Of a stretch of 64,000 nucleotides of DNA, positions 1-12,425 are shown piece by piece. This stretch comes from Siderastrea radians (lineage: Eukaryota; Cnidaria; Anthozoa; Scleractinia; Rhizangiidae), in the NCBI GenBank assembly GCA_964017195.1, contig OZ024896.1, positions 35,829,307 to 35,893,306 on the forward strand, read 5' to 3'. The translations under genes were made by a program, and so were the position numbers. The notes beneath the pieces were generated by a model. The model ran no database searches and was not told the DNA's origin. It saw only the letters and a list, made by a program, of their open reading frames with translations. The first letter of the stretch is position 1, and every line of letters starts with the position of its first letter.

Positions 1-3000
1 CAATTTTCGGTTTTATTTTAAACCACTGAAGTTTTTGAAGTCGCACCGTGACAACACAAGTAAAACTTAGATCAAACTGCTACTGGTGACCGATAAATAA
101 CATAACTGAAATATAATTAAGTAGGTGTCCTTTTGAGTTTCAACTTCTATCAAAATTCAACGACAACTGTTACCGCGCTACAAGTGTATAATCTATTCAT
201 CGCTCAATAAAGCCAACTGTATTTTGCTAAGACCATACGAGAACCGGCCGTAGAAACAACTTTATACCCGACAAAAAAACGGCTCGTTAGAAAGGCAAAA
301 ACTAAAGCACTTTTCCAAAAAATTACTTACACTTAGGCTCCAAACAAACTTAAGCTTCTCATCCCAGTGATTCTCGACAGCTGACCTGGACAGCACTGAT
401 ATTTCGAGTTGAAAACGGAAATAAGTTCTTCACGCAAAATTCTTGAGAGACGTGTAATAATTCGTGCAGCGTTTTCAGTCCTCTCTGTGTTTCTTGAACT
501 TAAAGATCGCAATCGAAAAATATTTACAATCGTACGTAGGACTGCAAATGTCAGCTACGAAAGCGATTAAACTAAAGGTTTTTCATAATTTTAGGTTTTG
601 GAAAGGTTAGCCATAAAGATGCCTCAATCAGACTTTGGAAAAGTTCGCTTGGGAGGTTAATTGACACATGTCATCCAACTTGGACTGTCATGCTCCTCGC
701 GCGCACAGCGTTTGCTTGCTTGCGCTAATTTAGTTCCCATTCCTCGCGCGGTAAAAAACCTATATGGAGCCACCTTGGTCAACGTCGACGTTATTACCAT
801 CACCTCTTTATTACGGCCACCTTGTTTTGGCCCGAGTGAAAGCTGATGCAGTCTCTTTCTTTAAGAATAGGCCCCCTTAATTGAAATTTTGTCAACTTGC
901 ATTGGTACTATGGCACAATTTTGTGTTCCGTTAGTGGCTGGGTTAATGGGTCTCCACGGTAATTATGTTCCAGATGAACAAGCAGATGCTTCTGGAACCA
1001 CCCGCATATGATAAGTTTGAAAGAGGAAAGAATTGAAGCTTTTTACATGTGTAGAGAGAATGTAAGGTCTGGTTACAATTACAACGCAAGTATAAGCTAA
1101 GTACAAGAATTACCTACGTAGGCGCAGTGGCATGAAATTTTCCTGCGAGTGCCGGCGCGCCTTTGCCGTCATATTTGAATCCAACTGACGGACGAAGAGG
1201 AGATGTGTGACAATGAGATGTTGTTGCTGGTGCTTGCTATAAGGAGAAAGAGGAAAAGACAGAGAAATTGAAGAGACACCAAAACGAGTTTGTGAGGAAA
1301 TTTTTAGAAGACGAAACGAAGGCGAAACTCCCCCAACCTCGTGAAAGAACTCAAGCTTGCGTAGTATGTGTAACCCAGCCCTAACACAACGGCACGCTAT
1401 CAGGAGAATAACAATACGTCTGCGTACACTTATTGGAAAATTAAATTTGTAAACCTTTAATTAATCCACTCGGAAGTAGTGAACTCTGTGCGCTCAATCA
1501 GTAAATTGGAGCATTTTAGGATTTAAAATGAAACAGTATAATTATCTATCCATCCGTCAACTATACATTTTGTATACGTTTTTTCGTCACAGGAATGAGG
1601 TTTATGTGGTGTCAAATCAAAACAAAGTCATCCATTTTGTTAAGTGTTGGTCGCGCCTGTTTGCATATTGAACGGACAACGGAACAAAAAGCCAGTCTTT
1701 AGTAAAGATAAAACGTTCTTAACTTTCTCTACCTGAAAGAATCAAGCTAGCTTATTCCTAATTTCCACAATGGTTTCCGTTCATCTAGTATTGCAATTAT
1801 GTGTTTCCTTGAGCATGGCAAAGTCTGTGTCAAATTGTCAAATCCTTTAACGTCATTTTGCAAGCATTTATGCATTTATAAGTTGCTTTCACGGGCTGCA
1901 TTATTTAGCCATAGTGAAACAGCGCAGGTGCTGGAGAACCTCAGCGGATGGCATGAATTAGCTGAAAGGAATACGCGCGAGGCTTGATACTGAAGCCCTT
2001 TGGGGCTTGGAACTGGTGGTTCATACCTCAGGCATCCAACACTCCGAACGGCGGTTCATTGATTATATGGAAGACCATTTTACCAGTGCATTGAGAGAGA
2101 AAAAGGCATAATGCGTTGCAAGGGTCCGATGCTTTATAAACATATATTCCATGGCGAGTAATAAAAGGCATACCACCTTCGAAAAGATCAAATAGTGAGG
2201 AATTTAAGTTAGGACACTACGGTTAGCCAATACGGTTGGACGAAATGTAACGATCTCCTTCGTTCACCAACAGTTTTAGGACTGGGTACTTTCGGTAAAT
2301 AACCTGACATATTTTGCACACTTGTCTTTTCTAAAGTTGCGTTGCTCTAAGACGTGAAGCCATGAACTATGCCGGTCATCTCTGTAAATAAGTTTTTCAC
2401 ATTTCACCTTTATCGAGTTCCCAGATATTCAATTATTTACAGTCTAATTTAGCATTGATCTCTTACTTACATGTATTTCTTATCATGACCTATTCATAAG
2501 CTTTTCTTCGTTTGTTCGCTGTTTCTCTCTCTAGCGTTTTGGTATTTTTTGTTTTTATTACATTCACTGCTAACTAAATCGTCTTGTTGAAACGAGTCGT
2601 AATCCCAGTAGGAATGTACATTAATTTACCGACTCGTAATCCCTGCTGCATGATGGGATAAGAAGCTCTTTATTGCGGATATGGTTAACAGCCGGAGAAG
2701 CAAGGACATTTTTACGAACGGCTTTCGAAAAAGTCTTCACTCAATTATAGTTTGTTTAATGTTTATTCTGCCGGTTCGACCGGTTATTAAAGGCGCCAAG
2801 CGCCATCGTTCCCGCCAAAAATGTGTTGGTACTCGACCTAGTCTCCCGGCATTAACCGTACCCGTTACTCATCCAACCGTAGCGGGTTAACCGTAGTCTT
2901 TCATCTTAAAGGGGCAGTCGAGGCAGATATCCTGTTTTCCCAACGTTTTAGCCCTTTTTCTTAATTATCTCCACGAGATTTTATTCAATCCATAGTTCAG

Positions 3001-4034
3001 CTCCCATGTGAATTTTTTTTGTGGTTTTTAAAGTGAACATCAAGAAAAAAAAAGGGGGGGGATTGATGAATTTTAGGAGAGTTGAAAATGTTTAAGGATT
3101 AAAGGTGGGTTAAAATTAAAATTTTAAGTAAATGATTTATAGGTGGACACCAAAACAGTCCACAAACAACCCCAAATGCTCTTGCGTGAGAGTGGACTGT
3201 CTGGGGGTGTGTACAAAAATTTAATCCCTCTTTTATTTCTTTCTTAAATATTATCCTATTTCCTAAAAATTACCTAGACTGACCCCTTAATTCTCCAGTT
3301 GTGAAAACTCAATAACCACCAGTTCAGGTCATTGGAGTCGACCCGGTCGGATGCCTTAGCGAGTTCAGTGTGCACGTGTTTTATAAAGCTACACTAAACA
3401 AGACATACCAGTTGTTCAGTTAGTAAAACAAGGCTTACTGTGGCTCCATAAAAGTATACTCCGATAAAAATTTTCGGCCAGTTATTGACAAGGCTTTTAA
3501 AGTAACTTTTGGCGTTTGGCGGGCATTCAGTACTTTCCCTGTTCTCTGAAGGTTCACGGGTTAATACTCGTTTCTAAAAATACTCTGAATTCTTAAAATG
3601 CTCTCGAAAGGTTTCATAATTGAGACTAAAACAAAATGACTTTACTTAATCCTTCAAGGCGATAAACATGTCACGCCTCAAAATTAAATGGACGACAAAC
3701 GAACGCGCCAAAACGACAAACCGTTGACCAACTTTGGCAATGATGAAAATCTATTTTGAAGAGAGCACTTTGTTGTGATTAACCATTGATTACCAATTTT
3801 AATTAACTACTGTTTCAACGATTAATAGGGTCTTAATATCGGTTCATAAAAAAGCAATCCAATGATCGATTTTCATTGATTAATTACCCGGGTAGTGAAG
3901 CACAGTGATTGATTCCTATCGCACCAAATTAGTTTAGTATGCCTTGCTTTGTCCCGCCAAATCACGATCACGCAACGATATTGACGTTGAAATGATGAAA
4001 ATATGAATTTCGTATATTAGAATTGCGGGATGAA
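1..4034. other. Gene-poor stretch, no supported gene
   Basis: AT-rich sequence with only short scattered open frames on both strands, none showing a recognisable domain, and no splice-bounded exon I could recognise. A purine-rich run of A then G lies near 3,045-3,062. It may be intergenic or part of a long 5' intron of the first TPR-CHAT gene; the sequence does not decide. Confidence 0.5.
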
Positions 4035-4185
4035 GAATTCAATGTAAAGAAGACCATCACAGTGATAGACGCAACTTTTTGCAGTTGCGAAAAATAAGCC
4101 TGAAAAAATTCAGGCTTGTACGGGATTCGAACCCTTGACCTCTGCGATACCGGTGCAGCGCTCTGAAAAATTGAGTTAACAAGCC
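4035..4185 (-). repeat. tRNA-derived SINE with tRNA-like head
   Basis: Read on the minus strand, 4,185-4,113 folds as a 73-nt tRNA-like unit. It has a perfect 7-bp acceptor stem (GGCTTGT with ACAAGCC), a CTC/GAG D stem, a CTGC/GCAG anticodon stem and a T loop TTCGAAT. The D loop lacks the usual GG and position 33 is not T, so a working tRNA gene is unlikely. A short hairpin and a body down to about 4,035 follow. That body resembles the flanks of the palindromic element near 45.8 kb, which points to one SINE family. Confidence 0.55.
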
Positions 4186-4236
4186 AACTGGAAGCTGGTC
4201 ATTTCGTTGGTTCGCTTTCACTCCTCATACATTTGC

Positions 4237-4688
4237 CCGGGGGAGTACTCCCTTATATACGCTATATGTATGTGCCGCCCGATAGGGTAGGGTTTTTGAG
4301 GTGCTCAATCCTTAAATAGGCCGTATCCTTTTTGGAATTTTTTGGAATTGTGATGTTTTTGTGGAATTTAGATGTTCCTTAGATAGGGTCATTAAATTGC
4401 AGTATCCACCTCAACGTGCAAAACGAAAAAGATATGGTCTGTTAAAACTGTACTACACGCACGAATACACGTTATAAAGTTTAGGAAAGCAATTTTAAAA
4501 GGAAAAGAAATAAAACGACCTATCAGTTACACGATTATGTGTTATCTTGTTTCCCTTAAATTGGGTGCCCTTTCTTGGCTTTGGGCCTTTAAAAGGGTAT
4601 CAATTCTCGATTTTCTACCCTTAAATAGGTCAGAGTTTGGCGGCAAACACCTATCCTAAGTTGACGGGAGTACCCCCTCCCCCCGGGT
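4237..4688. mobile_element. Non-autonomous DNA element with 8-bp target duplication
   Basis: The ends are inverted and GC-rich: CCGGGGGAGTACTCCC on the left, and a right end running from GGGAGTACCCCC to CCCGGGT. Both sides are flanked by the same 8 bases, ACATTTGC (4,229-4,236 and 4,689-4,696), as expected for an insertion duplication. An 8-bp duplication fits hAT-like or Mutator-like elements. No coding sequence is visible inside, so it is a MITE-like element. Confidence 0.6.
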
Positions 4689-4699
4689 ACATTTGCTTT

Positions 4700-4911
4700 C
4701 AAGTGTGTTTCTTCAAGCGTATAGCCGGCTTTCTCCAAATCGCCCGTCAATTTTCGAACGCTGTACCAACGCATGCGCCCACCACAAATCCGCTGTCTGC
4801 CGTATGCAATAACGCGTAACCATTTGCAGTGGCGAAAAAGTAAGCAACGAAAATTGGCGGGCGATTTGAAGGAAGTTATACGGTTGAAGAAACCCACTTG
4901 GAAGCAACTGA
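4700..4911. repeat. Imperfect inverted repeat (foldback), arms about 60 bp
   Basis: About 4,700-4,758 is approximately the reverse complement of 4,848-4,911. Shared blocks include TCAATTTTCG against CGAAAATTG and a cytosine-rich GCCCG core. The spacer is about 90 bp. It lies directly beside the element ending at 4,688 and may be a remnant of another foldback element. No coding content. Confidence 0.45.
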
Positions 4912-6501
4912 ATGAGAAGTGAAAGCGTGTTTGTCTCTCTAACTGATCAAGAAAGCTTTGATTCTTGTCGCCGACATCGAAGTCCGCTTCATTAAAGGAA
5001 ATCAGACGAAAGTCAGAAACTTCCAAAGGGAGAGCGGTTTGACGGAACAGCCACGTTATAGCTGGGGCTGTTATGCTCCAGTGAATATCCGAGGTAAGAA
5101 TAGTAGAAATACGGTCTTTTCAGTAACATAAATGGCTCTTCATTGTCTTGTAATTAACTTGAAGTTCAATCTGTGGTCAGTTTGAATCAACTGTCAAGCT
5201 GCAATCGAGCTCGAGTCGACGATAGCACGATGTTTGCATCGGGCCTCAACTGATGAAGTCGTGCGCCGTCTATCTTGATTCACAAACTGAAGGAGTACCG
5301 CTAGACTCTACTGAGACACAAAACTCACTCCTGCTTTGGCTGTATTGTTTAGCTAAGAACTAGATAAGACTGAAATCAAAATTACACTGAGAAATGTGTG
5401 AGCGAGCAAAAACTGGATTACTAAGGCAGGTTACTGATTCCTTCCCTCCCCTCCCTCCCCCCCAAAAAAGGATAAATAAATAACCAGCCATTAAACAGCC
5501 CGCCGCTATAGTGACGCTAAGAAGAATATCTTCAGGTGAAGACATTTGGCGAATGGCACAATTAAGACGGGCCTAGAGGGCGCCTTCTTTTAGTTCTGCA
5601 AACGTTTCGTAGTATGTTGTTCAAGATCACGATGATTAATCGATTGATCGATTGCTTACTTAATGATATTCTATGGGGGTGGGGACGTAAGAGGGCTTAT
5701 ATTTTTTCGTTGGTTTTCTTGAGGGCATAGCTAGGTTATTGATGATACCTCCACCACGCTTATATTTGGACGTTTCAGGGGACCGTTTGAAAAATGGTTG
5801 CCCGACCGATTGTTGTACGCGACAGTTATCAAGAGGGTTCTGGACATAATACGGATTAAAATACCCCGGTTAAAATGTGAAAACAAATGGGAAAGCTCTA
5901 GGTGACTCGATTCAAATGGACTGGAGTTTGGAGGGCTCAAAGCAACGAATTAATTGTGGCTGAAAAATGAGGCAGACATCAGAAAAAATTCATGCCTAGA
6001 AACTTCTTTGTTTTCAAGATATTGTTTGAATTATCGTGCCCTAGTCTAGCAGATAGGTGAAACTATTCTGCATTTTATGATAAAAGCATGAAACTTGGCA
6101 CACTTATACTAGGTATCGTAGGGAACGTTTTAAAGATTAGAGCCACTCTGGAGAGGACCTGTGGCAGCTGGGAGGGGGGGATTTTTCAATATGGCCGTCA
6201 TTCAGACAATAAAGACTATTATTGGAAAAATGAAGAAAAATTTACTTGATACAGCGTTGAATTGTTATTTTAGTTATGTCTGCTTGTTTTAATGTGCCAT
6301 CAAAACAAAACATTAACATTTTTCGGGGTGATTTGACTGAATTCAGGGGATCGTTTTATTTTAGGTCACAATTATACCAATTATATATCTGATTAATTCG
6401 ATTACACTGGTTGAATCATTAAAGGTGGCTCCAAGTAGTTTTTTTTTGGGTCACACTTCCGTTTTTCCGTGTTTCCGTAAACACGGCATGGTGCCGCATC
6501 T
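4912..6501. other. No supported feature
   Basis: Noncoding AT-rich sequence with short spurious open frames. A polypyrimidine/C tract lies near 5,445-5,462. I see no domain and no convincing splice pair. Confidence 0.4.
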
Positions 6502-6513
6502 ATAATAATAACG

Positions 6514-6572
<59 letters not shown>
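6502..6572. repeat. (TAA)n microsatellite
   Basis: About 70 bp of near-perfect trinucleotide repeat with one interruption (ACGA) near its left end. It forms the 3' tail of the minus-strand SINE next to it. Confidence 0.9.
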
Positions 6573-6824
6573 TTAGAACTTAAATAGCCCACTTTCTATA
6601 TGAGTATAATCAAATGCGCTTTACAAGCAGGTGGAATTGGAATTTGGAAATGTTCATTTTTTTATGGGGGGGAGGAAAACCGGAGAACCCGGAGAAACAC
6701 CCCTGGAGCAAGGACGAGAACCAACGACAAACTCAACCCACATATGACACAGGAACTGGGAATCGAACCCGGGCCAAATTGGTGGAAGGCGAGTGCTCTC
6801 ACAACTGCGCCATCCCTGCTCCCC
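6502..6824 (-). repeat. tRNA-derived SINE with 3' (TTA)n tail
   Basis: On the minus strand the element starts near 6,824 with a tRNA-Gly(TCC)-like head. The A box reads TGGCGCAGTTGTGAGAGC and the B box GGTTCGATTCC, with CTTCCACC around the anticodon. The body continues and ends in a GTAAAGCGC...AAGTGGGCTATTTAA-type tail, followed by a (TTA)n run at 6,502-6,572. A tail of this kind shared with a LINE, ending in short tandem repeats, is usual for SINEs mobilised by CR1/L2-type LINEs. The family name is not assigned. Confidence 0.75.
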
Positions 6825-6829
6825 TAGTA

Positions 6830-8790
6830 CATGGTACTCTAGTACATGGCGCATGCATCGCACCTGTTGTTGTTTGACGTACTGAACTAGGCAAGTTACA
6901 TAAAGTACCGAGTAAACATCCCTTCGGCATCCCAGTTTGTTAGCAGATATCGACTTCAAACATCGTCTGGATCCAGTCACTGTCTGCGGTATGAAGTAGC
7001 ATAATCCGTTAAGAGTACAACTCTCTCGATAGCTTGCCAACTTTAAGCATTATTATCTCATCTAGGTGCAAACCAAGGGCACGTGAGTCGTTGTAATACT
7101 AGGATATAAAAGTCTTCCAACAGAAGTGTCCTTTAACGATGGATTGATCTAGCTATCCCAGGCCAGGACGTCGAACTCCTTCCGTCTGCCAGAAATGTTA
7201 TTGCAAATAATCGTTATGGTGCGCCCTTAGTATTCGCACAACTCAGCGCAGCTCGGCTTCGCGCTGAGAGAATTTTGTTCCTTGGATGAGACGCGTAGAA
7301 CTAACAAATAGAGTACCAGTGCTAACCTGGTGTGCATCAAAGGTTTCCTTGGCATAGGAATGAATCTGCATATCCGGTTGTAGTATTTTTTCTTATACAA
7401 GTACCGGAATTGACTCACTGCATACAAAAAATGTATATTTACACATGCTTTTAGCAATACAAGTGAGTTGTACATGTAGGTAACACCCAAGATGGCCACT
7501 GGTATCAACCATATCCTCTTCATACAGTAGAAGTATTTGCAGTAGGTATCTATGGCTCTTTAGTTACTCTTATGGTTAGTATAGTGGATAAACAATAAAC
7601 AATTATCCAAAACTAGGACAATCAGCACCACTTCCACTTTTTAACTGCATAAGTCAAGACGCTTTCTTGACTTATAAGTCAAGACATTTCTTGTCATTTG
7701 TCAGCCCCCAGTGTCGTGCATTCTTTCACCAGTTCGAATAAACAATTTATGGTTGTATCGTGTAAAGTTTTAGACGATAGTAATGAAAAAATAGCTACAA
7801 CTACGCAATCAGCAAATGTGAATTAATTAAAATTTCTAATTTGCATAATTATGACTCAGAATTATCTTTTCAATTTTCCATTCTCCTTCTATGCCAACTT
7901 TAATACCATTATTTCAATCTTTGGACGTATTTCAGTAAATCGTTACCATCAGACTTTGTTTTAGACAATTATGCTGTATGTTTCCACACCAAAGAAGCAT
8001 CACTGGCAGCGTCCATTTCGAATAATTACCCCCGCTACTTTTACCACCCTCACCTGGCTGACACAGAGCATTTCTCGATTGCCTCTATTCTTGAAAATGT
8101 TCCCCATGATGTCTAGTATTAACATGCCCAGATTGATACTTTTATCATAAAGTGCAGTACTTGCCTCCGATTTGACACTTATCTGCCGGACTACCCGTTC
8201 AATCAGCCTGAAGCGTTTCGGGGATTTCGAGAAACGCACACCAGGACCTTTTTAGTTGAGTTTGTTCGGGTGTTCACTGTTACGCCTAGGCTGATTCAGT
8301 TAAGAAAGTCACTATTACTTTTTCGTTTAAAGGCTTGCATTCGTGCACGTCCACCAAGCAAAACCAGGTTAAACTGATGGAAAAGCGGCCGGCCCATGCT
8401 ACTCTTAAATTCGAGTGTAAATAAAGTTTGATGTTGTTTTGTTGTTGTTGTGGAGCAAGGCCGTCTTATAGGAATACGAACTGGTATTCCTTTCGTCATG
8501 GTCTGTCTTTTTCACTGATCGGGTGGACGATTGATTGGTATGTTAATGATATATAGAAGTATGAGATACATTTTGACCGTGGTATTCTTGGGGATTTTAT
8601 GCAATCGGACCATTGATTGGTATGTTAATGCCGATGAAACGAAAGGAAACTTGTTGTACAGTTGTAGTATGTTTGCTCAAGGTGACTGGAGATAAAGAGA
8701 AATATTCTATAAACTTTATATTAATTTAATCGAATTCATTTCTTATCGAGATAGGCCGCATACTTTAAAAGGAAGATTTGGTGGTGTTAC
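6830..8790. other. No supported gene
   Basis: Noncoding. The longest frame, minus strand 7,227-7,523, has no recognisable domain and an ordinary AT-rich composition. A short TCAAGAC(A/G) motif repeats at 7,650-7,690, and a 17-bp phrase (GATTGATTGGTATGTTA) occurs twice, near 8,530 and 8,612. Confidence 0.4.
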
Positions 8791-8794
8791 ATGT

Positions 8795-8874
8795 GAATGC
8801 TAGGCTCGAACTCGTACCAGTTTGAAAATCTCCTGATGCGAATTTCAGCGCTTAGACGTTTGAGCTAAACATTC
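8795..8874 (-). repeat. tRNA-like pseudogene or SINE head
   Basis: On the minus strand the ends pair as a 7-bp acceptor stem (GAATGTT with AGCATTC, one G-T pair). TAGCTCAAACGTCTAAGC resembles an A box and GAGTTCGAGCC a B box. The spacing leaves a long variable arm, as in Leu/Ser tRNAs, but the T stem pairs poorly. I read it as a decayed tRNA or SINE head. Confidence 0.35.
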
Positions 8875-9331
8875 AATTGCTAAAAGAACAGGGCAAATTT
8901 ACTAAAGGGTTTGAATGTATCGTCACAAAATCCACCGTTCAGTTGAAAAACTGTATTGTCGCCAAAAACCAAAAACAGCACAGCAAGATAATTATGAGCA
9001 CTCAGTTGAAAAATAAAAACAAAACAAGAAACTTAAAGGCGTAACACAAGTGTCGATTACTCAGCAGTCACAAGTTTAGCTATTTTTGGAGCATTCTGCA
9101 CAAATACCCGCTATCAAAGGCAAAGTCCTGTCGTGTATTACAGTTGTAACCTGTACGGGAAACGAAAAAAAATACTTTACCGCCGAAAAAGAGGACGGTG
9201 ATAATCTCAAAAAGTGATGAATTGCATGCACAAGCTCTTGAAAATTGATAGGGCATTGTGAACAAAATTGGAGCCTTAAAGTTCACACTCTTTCATTCAC
9301 GAGTTGGCTTACAGCCTGTTTGATTAATTAA

Positions 9332-11658
9332 GAGGCTCTGACTGTAAATATCGAGAATCGGCGGACAAGCTCAAAAAATCGAAAATCCTGATAACTTGCC
9401 AGAAGAACACTTTTGGGGAGCTATCTTCGAAAATATTACTTAAACCTTCTGGAATTCTATTGTTTTCGGGAAATTCGGAAAAACGGTTTTGCTTAATTTA
9501 TTACGCAATAATCAGGCTTAAAATTAAACAAATTGAAAGCGCTTGCTTTTAAACAATTTGCAACGCCAGAAAACAATTTTAATTTTATATGATAGCAATA
9601 CTCTTCTACTTTCTATCAATAGGAATTGCATGGAGTTTTGCTTTATTTCTGTGGTTTGGTGGTTCTTTGAAACAAAGCCATTTTGCGCACTTCGGAAAAA
9701 GGCAAAAATTGGTAAACTTTAGAGGCTTAAAATGGGTCTTGGTATGTCTAATATCGAATTGAAATAAACACTGTGATAAAGTTTGGCCCTATTTCTATTA
9801 TAATATGAAATAAAAAATCTGGGCAATTCAGGCTCGCGCTGACAAAAAGACAAATTCGCGAACCAGTGTTGCCAAAATGTGCATAATTTGGATAATAGAA
9901 AAAAACTGTAATGGAAGGACGACTTGAAATATGACAAATCGTTTACTGTAACTATTTTCGGATGGTCTTTCTACTAGATGATGCATTCGCTGATATCTTC
10001 ATTTGTCTTTCTGAAGAACTACGAACAAATTTGGAAAATTGTTGGTGAAACTAGAGTGCAGTGGGTTATCATTTTTTGTCAGATGTCTCTACTCTGCAGC
10101 ACCAATGGCCTTTCTTTGTTATTTGCAGTTTTCTGGGGGGAAAAAACTATTGTTCTCGAAAATCCAAACGGTTCGTTTTACAGATCATTAAAGTTGACGT
10201 ACGCGTATAAATTGAGAGCTCAGTTTGGCTGTGTAAGGTAAGGAACACAAAAGTATCACTCAAAATAATCCAGTCACGCAACCGATCACTGCACGTTCAT
10301 GCAAGCGTGAAAATATTCTTCAATGAAAATCTTATTCTCTAAAACCGTGAAAGAGTTCTCAGCGATCTTGCAAAGTAAAACCAAACAAGCTGTGTATTAA
10401 TATCTCTTAGATGTACAGCAGCATTTAGAACTCGTAAATACCGATCCCGCTGCCAGAACGTCCGTGGTTTGCGTCTTTTTAAACATATTTATACAAGTGT
10501 AATAATTTCGATAGGAACAGCACAATTTTTGACAAATGCGTATAAATCATAATAATAATGATGCACTTTTGCTCCTGGCCAAAATAGTGTCATTTCAAAA
10601 AGTCGCCCAAAATCTTAGTAGCCGTTTGAAAAGAGCGATCGCATCACGTACACAACAACATACTATATTTTGCAGTTTTCTTCTCTCGAAGAGAAAGGTG
10701 TCATATGTATACGAAACTAATTCTAGACTTGCCTGTCGCAATTTTCGTCCCAGTGGAATATCAGCTGCACATGACAGTATGCCCCAAACACAGGGATGCG
10801 TACGGTATTCGCTGGAGAACTAGCCATGCATAAAACAGCGGCCAATGTAAGAGACCGCATTTAAAAACTGCCATAAGTAGGTTGACAAATTGACAAAAAA
10901 TATTCCGGTCACGTGACTCAGGTCACGCAACAGCTGTGTAGAACTTTTAAAACTTTTTCTCCTTCTCTTTAGTTTTACGTAGAAATAGTATAAGCCCAAA
11001 ACAATGCAAGAATAGATTGAAGGAATGTTTTAGTTCATTCTTTGTGTGTCTTCAGTAAATAAAATCCTCTAAAAAACTACTACTTTTCATTTCATTCATT
11101 TCATTGTTCAATTTTTGGCAACACTGGTTCGCGATTTTGTGTTTTTGTCAGCGCGAGCCTGAATTGCCCAGATTTTTTATTTCATATTATAATAGAAATA
11201 GGGCCAAACTTTATCACAGTGTTTATTTCAATTCGATATTAGACATACCAAGACCCATTTTAAGCCTCTAAAGTTTACCAATTTTTGCCTTTTTCCGAAG
11301 TGCGCAAAATGGCTTTGTTTCAAAGAACCACCAAACCACAGAAATAAAGCAAAACTCCATGCAATTCCTATTGATAGAAAGTAGAAGAGTATTGCTATCA
11401 TATAAAATTAAAATTGTTTTCTGGCGTTGCAAATTGTTTAAAAGCAAGCGCTTTCAATTTGTTTAATTTTAAGCCTGATTATTGCGTAATAAATTAAGCA
11501 AAACCGTTTTTCCGAATTTCCCGAAAACAATAGAATTCCAGAAGGTTTAAGTAATATTTTCGAAGATAGCTCCCCAAACGTGTTCTTCTGGCAAGTTATC
11601 AGGATTTTCGATTTTTTGAGCTTGTCCGCCGATTCTCGATATTTACAGTCAGAGCCTC
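9332..11658. mobile_element. TTAA-flanked DNA element with 546-bp terminal inverted repeats
   Basis: The left arm, 9,332-9,877, is the near-perfect reverse complement of the right arm, 11,113-11,658. The ends are GAGGCTCTGAC and GTCAGAGCCTC, flanked by TTAA (9,328-9,331 and 11,659-11,662). A TTAA target is typical of Kolobok and piggyBac elements. The purine start fits Kolobok better than piggyBac, whose ends usually start with C. The 1.2-kb interior holds only short open frames without a transposase motif, so the copy looks non-autonomous. Confidence 0.8.
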
Positions 11659-11934
11659 TTAATACTGAAAATATGAGGGCTGTAGGAGAATTCAGAGGTT
11701 TTATTCTAGTTGCTCCCATACTAACTCCAGCTTGTAAGGGCTGTCTAACTTTGACAAACCACAGGTTTTCTTGTTAGCTGTACAGAGATGAACAGTTTTC
11801 TGTGGTATCCTGACACAAAATAACGAGCGCAAAGAAGGATTTCCTGGAAGGCACTTTTTAAAAACTAAAAACAAATGGATGTTTGTTTATTTCGCGAACA
11901 AAATTAGCAATCAAACGTAGGATGAGACTAGAGG

Positions 11935-12030
11935 CAGGATAATGCAGCGGTAAGAACACTCGCCTCTCACCAGTTGCTAGTCTGTTGTTGGTTGTAGTCT
12001 TCCATCCTCAACCTTCCCCCTCCCCCCAAA
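11935..12030 (+). repeat. Decayed tRNA-derived SINE head
   Basis: The stretch GCGGTAAGAACACTCGCC followed by TCTCACCAGT resembles the tRNA-Gly-like head of the SINE at 6.5-6.8 kb, but the B box has decayed. It lies just upstream of the first TPR-CHAT gene. Low certainty. Confidence 0.3.
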
Positions 12031-12173
12031 AATATTCATCATATCTAGATTCCATTCCTATCTGAATACAGTGACACTGCTTGGACACACCACTGCAAAG
12101 TCACATTCAATTCAAACATTTAAGGTTGTCCAGTTCATTTTTTTTGTGGTGCCGTTTTGTTTCTTTTAGGCCC

Positions 12174-12425
12174 ATGATGGACAGCAAAGTCGATGTTCTA
12201 GGGGCTATCTCCATCGGAATAGTTGTTGCCACTTTTCTTCTCAATACCAGTCGTGTTCCAAAAGCAATAGAATTATTCAAGGAATGCTTGACTGTCCATA
12301 ATAGCAAAGCTTTAGATAAAGAAAAGGAATTTGTCAAATCAGACTACCTGACAATACATCTTAAACTGTTGAGAGGATACGAACTTATCGGTGATCACTT
12401 AACTGCATGCGATGGAATGCAGTAA
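12174..12425 (+). CDS. Severed N-terminal part of TPR-CHAT copy 1
   Basis: An 83-residue frame starting at ATG 12,174 (or 12,177), just after a pyrimidine-rich acceptor with AG at 12,168-12,169. It aligns with the first about 80 residues of the copy at 23,619: both share the ATFLLNT/ANFLLNT block and an AIEL(F/C)KECL helix pair. It ends at TAA 12,423. Compared with copy 2, the interval between GTGATCAC and GAATGC is 16 nt rather than 12, a net 4-nt insertion that throws the downstream TPR-CHAT frame out. The peptide may be translated as an upstream frame overlapping the main start by 14 nt, or may be dead. Confidence 0.6.
   Translation: MMDSKVDVLGAISIGIVVATFLLNTSRVPKAIELFKECLTVHNSKALDKEKEFVKSDYLTIHLKLLRGYELIGDHLTACDGMQ

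Noticed and set aside
4589..5026. 145-residue minus-strand frame
   Set aside because: It spans the end of a MITE and an inverted repeat, so it is a chance open frame.
12392..12423. A 32-nt GT...AG stretch that would remove the frameshift in TPR-CHAT copy 1 as an intron
   Set aside because: 32 nt is shorter than spliceosomal introns normally allow, and copy 2 has homologous coding sequence here.
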